A stretch of 64,000 bases of DNA from assembly GCF_005796105.1 (NCBI RefSeq), contig NZ_VAUO01000001.1:744001-808000 (forward strand), written 5' to 3'. Positions 11,101 through 17,100 of the stretch are shown here, in pieces (the stretch's first letter is position 1; the number at the start of each line of letters is the position of its first letter). The position numbers and the translations under genes are program-made. The notes beneath the pieces are model-generated. The model did no database searches. It saw nothing but the letters and a program-made list of their open reading frames with translations, and was not told the origin of the DNA. Origin of the DNA: Pseudomonas mosselii (GTDB lineage: Bacteria > Pseudomonadota > Gammaproteobacteria > Pseudomonadales > Pseudomonadaceae).

Positions 11101-14100
11101 TCGCCGCCGGTCAGTAGCGTGCGCAGGGTTGGATGGCCCTGGCCCTTGCGCAGTACCTGTTCGGCCAACGGCGTGGGCAGGAAAGCGACCTCCAGCGGTG
11201 TCGCCTGCCACCACTCCAGCAGCGTCTGCACATCATCACCGGCCACCGCGACCGGGGGCAGGTGCAGCGCGGCCCCGGCGCACAATGCCGGCCAGACCTC
11301 CCAGGCCATGGCGTCGAAACCGAAGCCGGCAACGCTGGCCGTCTGGCTGCCGGCGCCCAGGTCGAAGGCCTCGCAGTGCCAATGCACCAGGTTGGCCAGG
11401 GTCCGGTGCTCGACCATCACGCCCTTGGGCTGGCCGGTTGAGCCGGAGGTGTAGACCACGTAGGCCAGGTCGTGGTCAGTCAGGCCCGGCACCTGTGGAT
11501 TGTGCTCGGCGGCGCTATGCCAGTCGCCGAGGTCCAGGTCCAGCCTTGGCACCTCTTCGCCCAGACTCGGGCCGTGCGACTCGGCCAGCACCAGCGCAGG
11601 CGCGCTGTCGTGCAGCAGGTAGGCAATCCGCTCAGCCGGATAGGCAGGGTCCACCGGCACGTAGGCCGCGCCGGCCTTGAGCACGGCGAGCAAGGCCACC
11701 AGCCGTCGTGGCGAGCGCGGCAGGCACAGTGCCACCCGCGCGCCCGGGGTCACGCCCAGGCCGATCAGGTGGTGGGCCAGGCGGTTGGCGGCGCAGTTCA
11801 GCTCGCCGTAGCTCAGCACGTCGTCACCTTGCACCACCGCGCGGGCGCTGGCGGTCCGGGCCGCCTGGGCCTCGACCAGGGCGTGCACGGTATGCCCCGT
11901 CGGGTAGTCCCGCACGTGCTGATTGAAGCCTTCGAGCAGTTGTGCACGCTCCTCGGCCGCCAGCAGCGGCAGTTGTTCAACTGGCAGCTGGCCGCCGTAC
12001 TCCAGGGCCTGCACCAGTTGCTCCAGGGCATTGGCCATCCAGCCAGCGACGCGTCCGGCGCCGATGCCGGCCTGGGCCAGCACGCTCAAGGCAAAATCGT
12101 CGCCCAAATCGTCGACGCTCAGGGTCAACGGATAGTTGCTGCGCTCCTCGCCACCCAGCAGGCGCACGCCCTCCCAGATACCTTCGCCGTCACGGCGCGC
12201 CTCAGCGTTGCTGTGGCGGTAGTTGAGCAAGGCGCTGAACAGTGGCTGGCCGGCTGGCAAGCCACTGCAACGCACGGCTTCGGCCAGTGCGGCATGCTCG
12301 TGGCCAAGCAGTGCCGAGAGCCCGGCATGGGTAGCGCGCACGGCCTGCTCTACCGGGGCACGGGTGTCGACCCGCAGCGGCAAGGTGTTGATGAACACCC
12401 CCAGCGCCCGGTCGGCGCCCTCGCCACCTTGCAGGCGGCCCATCAACACGGTGCCGAACACCACGTCACTGCGGTTGGCCAGCACCCCGACCACCCGTGC
12501 CCAGGCCAGGTGCGCCAAGCTGGCGGCGCTAACACCCAGTTGCCTGGCCTGCTCGCGCAGGCGCAGGGCCAGTGCGCCGTCCAGCGCCTGATGGGCCTCC
12601 TCGATGGCGTGACCCTCACCTTGCACGTCATGCAGGCCAAAGGGCAGGGTCGGCTCTTCGACATCGCCTAGCAGCGCGCGGAAGTACGCTTCGTGGCGCT
12701 GACGGTCGTTGCCCAGGCGGGCTTGGGCAACATAGTTGCGATACGGCACCGGCGTGCCCAGCGCGCGGGGCTCGCCGCGCAGCAGCGCGAGCATTTCGCT
12801 GCCGACCACGTCCATGGCGGTATGGTCCAGGGCCAGGTGGTGGAACAACAGGATCGCCACCACCTGGCGGTTGGCCGGATCGTGGGCATAGACCAGCCGC
12901 AACAGTGGCGCCTGGCCCAGGTCGATACGCTGCTGACGGGCGTCGAAGCGCACCTGCAACTGGTCGATCAGCGGCAGTGGGCTGGTGCCGTCCAGGGCGA
13001 TCTCGTCCACCGCCAGCTCAGCGTGGCGCCAGACCACCTGCACCGGCTCCGCCAGGCCTTCCCAGACCAGCGAAGTGCGCAGGATGTCATGCCGTGCGAT
13101 CACCTGCTGCAAGGCTGCGGCCCAGGCTTGCAGGCGCGCCAGGCTGTCGAAGGCCAGGCGCGATTGCAGCAGGTAGGGGTCGCCCTGAGCCGCGCTCAGG
13201 TGGTGGTACAGGATGCCCTCCTGCAGCGGCGCCAACGGGTAGATTTCCTGCACATTGGCAGCGCCACCTGGCACCGTGGCGACGATGCGCTCAATGCTGG
13301 CCTGATCGAGCTGCACCAGGCTGAGCATGTCCGGCGTGATGCCATCGGCGCCGGTCGGAACCCGGTTGGCGGGCACCTGCACTTCGCTGCCACTGCCCAC
13401 TGCCGCGGCCAGCGCGGCCAGGGTCGGCTGGGCGAACAGCACCCGCACATCGGCGCCCAGGCCCGCCTTGCGCATGCGCTCGATCAGGCTCACGGCCAGC
13501 AGCGAGTGGCCACCGAGTTCGAAGAAGTTGTCGAGCCGCCCTACTCGCTCGACCTTCAGCAAGTCAGCCCAGATCGCCGCCAAGCGGGTTTCCAGCGGCC
13601 CCTCGGGCGCGGCGAACGCACGGCTGAGCACATCGCCCTGGCCCGGCGCCGGCAGTGCGCGGCGGTCGAGCTTGCCGTTGGCAGTCAGCGGCCACTGGGC
13701 AACCTCCACGTAGGCGGCGGGCAGCATGTAGTCGGGCAACTGGCCCAGCAGCTGTTCGTGCAAGCTGGCAATCGCCGGCGCCTGGTCTTCGGCCTGGAAG
13801 TACGCGACCAGGCGCTTGTCCCCAGGCACGTCCTCGCGCACCAGCACCACGGCGTCGCGTACCCCGGCACAGGCGGCCAGACGCGTCTCGATCTCGCCCA
13901 GTTCTATGCGGAAGCCGCGCAGCTTGACCTGCTGGTCACTGCGCCCCAGGTAACGCAAGGTGCCATCGGCCTGCCAGGCCGCCAGGTCGCCACTGCGGTA
14001 CAGGCGCGACCCCGGCTCGCTGCTGAAAGGATCATCGATAAAGCGCTCTGCGGTCAGTTCCGGCTGGCCCAGGTAACCCAGGGCCACGCCGTCACCGCCA

Positions 14101-17100
14101 ATGTACAGCTCGCCCACCGCGCCCACCGGCAGCGGCTGGCGACGGGCGTCGAGGACGTAGCAGCGGCTGTTACCGATCGGTACGCCGATAGGAATTGCCC
14201 CTGCCCCCACGCTGCGGATTTCATGGGTGGTACTGAACGTGGTGGCCTCGGTCGGCCCGTAGCCGTTGAGCAGGTGTTGGGGTGCACCGCCTTGCAGCAC
14301 CCGGGCAATCACTGCCGGATCGAGTACATCGCCGCCGACCATCAGGTAGCGCAGCGTAGCGAACACCGGCAACAGGGCATCGGCGTATTGGTGGAACAAC
14401 CCGGCAGTCAGCCACAGTACCGTCACGCGGCCTTCGAGCAGCGCTTGGCCAAGGCTATCGGGTGCCAGTACCTGGTGCTGGTCGATCACCACTACTGCGC
14501 CGCCATTGAGCAGCGGTGCCCATACCTCCAGCGTGCTGGCATCGAACGCGGGGTTGGAAGCAAAGGCTACCCGGTCGTCGCCGTTGAATTCGGCGAAACC
14601 GTTGTTGATCACCAGCCGCGCTACGGCCCGATGCGGCACCTGCACGCCCTTGGGCGTGCCAGTGGAGCCAGAGGTGTACATGATGTAGGCGGCGCTGTCG
14701 GCCGCCACCGCCAGCACCGGGGCATCAGCTGGGTAAGCGGCCAGGTCGAGGGTGTCCAGTTCCACGCGCTGGGTATGGCCGGGGCGAGGTTGGTCACTGT
14801 GAGTCAGCAACACGCGCGCCCCGCAGTCTTCGAGAAGAAACGCTTGGCGCTCCACCGGCGCATTGCCGTCCAGCGGCACATAGGTGGCACCGCAACTGCT
14901 CACCGCCAGTTGCGCGGCCACAAGGTCGAACGAGCGCGGCAGCAGCAGCGCCACCCGCTCGCCCGGCAGCAGGCCAACGGCCAGCAGGTGATGGGCCAGG
15001 CGGTTGGCGTGCTCGGCCAGTTCGGTGTAATGCCATTGGCGCTGGCCGTGAATCACCGCCACGCTGTCGCCGCAGGCGGCCGCACGGGCCTGGAACAGCG
15101 CATGCAAGGGCTGCTCGCGCGGGTAGTCGCGGCAGGTGTCGTTGAACCGGTGCAGCACCCGTTCGCGCTCGCCCGCCGGCAAGCTGGACAGCCCGTACAG
15201 CGGGCTTTGCGGGGCCTGTTCCAAGGCCTGGGCAAGCTGCTCCAGGGCGCAAGCCAGCAGCGTACAGACCTGCCCGCCATCGACCTGGGGCACGGCCTGC
15301 ACCGTCAGGCTGAGGCCTTCGCCCTGGTCGTCGACGTTGACCACCAATGGGTAGTTGCTGCGCTCGCGGGAGGCCAGCAGCTCGATACCCGCCCAGCCCA
15401 GGCCGTCGCCTGCGACCTTGGGGCTGGCATGGCGGAAATTGAGTAGGCTGGTGAACAGCGCCTGGTCGCTGGGCACGCCACTGCAACGCAGGGCCTGGGC
15501 CAGCGAGGCTTGCTCGTGGCCGAGCAGCCTTGCCAGGCGCTGGTGGGTGCGACGCACACCTTCGGCAACGCCCATGGCATCGACGCTGACCCGCAGCGGC
15601 AAGGTGTTGATGAACATGCCCAGTGCCCGATCAGCCCCTGCGCCACCTTGCAGCCGGCCAAGCAGCACAGTGCCGAACACCACCTCCTGGCGGCCGGACA
15701 ACTGCGCCAGTACCTGGCCCCAGGCCTGGTGCACCAAGCTGGCGATGCTGACCCCCAGCTGGCGCGCCTGCACCCGCAGTCGCACAGCCAACGCCGGGGC
15801 CAGCGCGTGCGTGTGATCGAGCACCTGTACCCCGTCACCTTGCACATCGCGCAGGCCGAACACCTCGGTCGGCGCGTCGATGTCCGCGAGCATCTCGCAA
15901 AACAGCGCCTGGTCGCCTGCTGGGTCGGCATCCAGGCGGCTACGCGCCACGTAGTTACGGTACGGCACGCTGTCCAGCGCCAGGCGGCGCCCTTGCAACA
16001 CCGCGCCGACCTGGTTTACGAGCAACTCGGTGGCGGTGTGGTCGAGCAGGATATGGTGCAACAGCAGGGTCGCCTCCAAGCGCTCGCCATCGCGGTGGCG
16101 CACCAGTTTCATCAACGGTGCGCGGTTCAGGTCCAGGCGGTGCAGGTCGGCGCTTGCAACCACCGGCAGGCGGGCCTGGCGATGTACCACTTGCACCGCC
16201 TCCTCAAGGCCCTGCCAGTGGATGCTGGTACGCAGGATGTCGTGCTCGGCAATGACCGTATCCAACGCAGCGATAAAGCCTTGCAGCTCGTTTTCGCCAG
16301 CAAACGCAAAGCGTGCGCGCAGTACGTAAGGGTCGGCGCCATCGCTGGCCAGGTGATGGTAGAGAATGCCTTGTTGCAAGGGTGCCAGGCCGTAGATGTC
16401 CTGTACGTTGGCACAACCGCCGGGAATCCCCGCCACCAGTTGGTCGATGTCTGCCTGCCCGAGGTTGGCCAGTGGCAGCATGTCTGGCTCGATCCGTGTG
16501 CAGCCAGCCGGCACGCGGTTGGCCGGTACCGGTGCAGCCTGTCCGGTGGTCACCGCAGCGGCCAGGGCCGCCAGAGTCGGCTGGCCGAACAGCACCCGGA
16601 CATCCGCGGCCAGGTCGTGCTGACGCATGCGTTCCACCAGCTTGACCGCCAGTAACGAATGGCCGCCAAGTTCGAAGAAGTTGTCGTGGCGGCCGACCTT
16701 GGCGATGCCCAGCAATTGTTGCCAGATCTGCGCGATAAGCTGCTCGGTCTGGCCTTGCGGCGCCTCGAAAGCATGCCGGGCGAAGGCGCTGCTATCCGGT
16801 TCAGGCAACGCCTTGCGGTCGAGCTTGCCATTACCGGTCAGCGGGAAGCTGTCCAGACGCACGAAGGCGGTGGGCACCATGTAGTCAGACAGGTCCTGCA
16901 GCAGGGCTTGGCGCAGTTCAGCAACCGTAGGGGCGACGCCCTCCTCAGCCAGCCACCAAGCCACCAGACGCACCTCGTCAGCGCTATCGCGGCGCGCCAG
17001 CACTACCGCCTCGCGGACACCGGCGCAGGCCGCCAGACGAGCTTCGATCTCGCCCAATTCGATTCGAAAGCCGCGGATCTTCACTTGCTCGTCGTTACGA

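Noticed and set aside
12693..15446. Long plus-strand open frame (917 codons) and many others of 300-620 codons opposite the NRPS genes
   Set aside because: High-GC, strongly biased codon use on the minus strand keeps antisense frames open. They have repetitive low-information His/Gln/Arg-rich translations, no domains and no ribosome binding sites.
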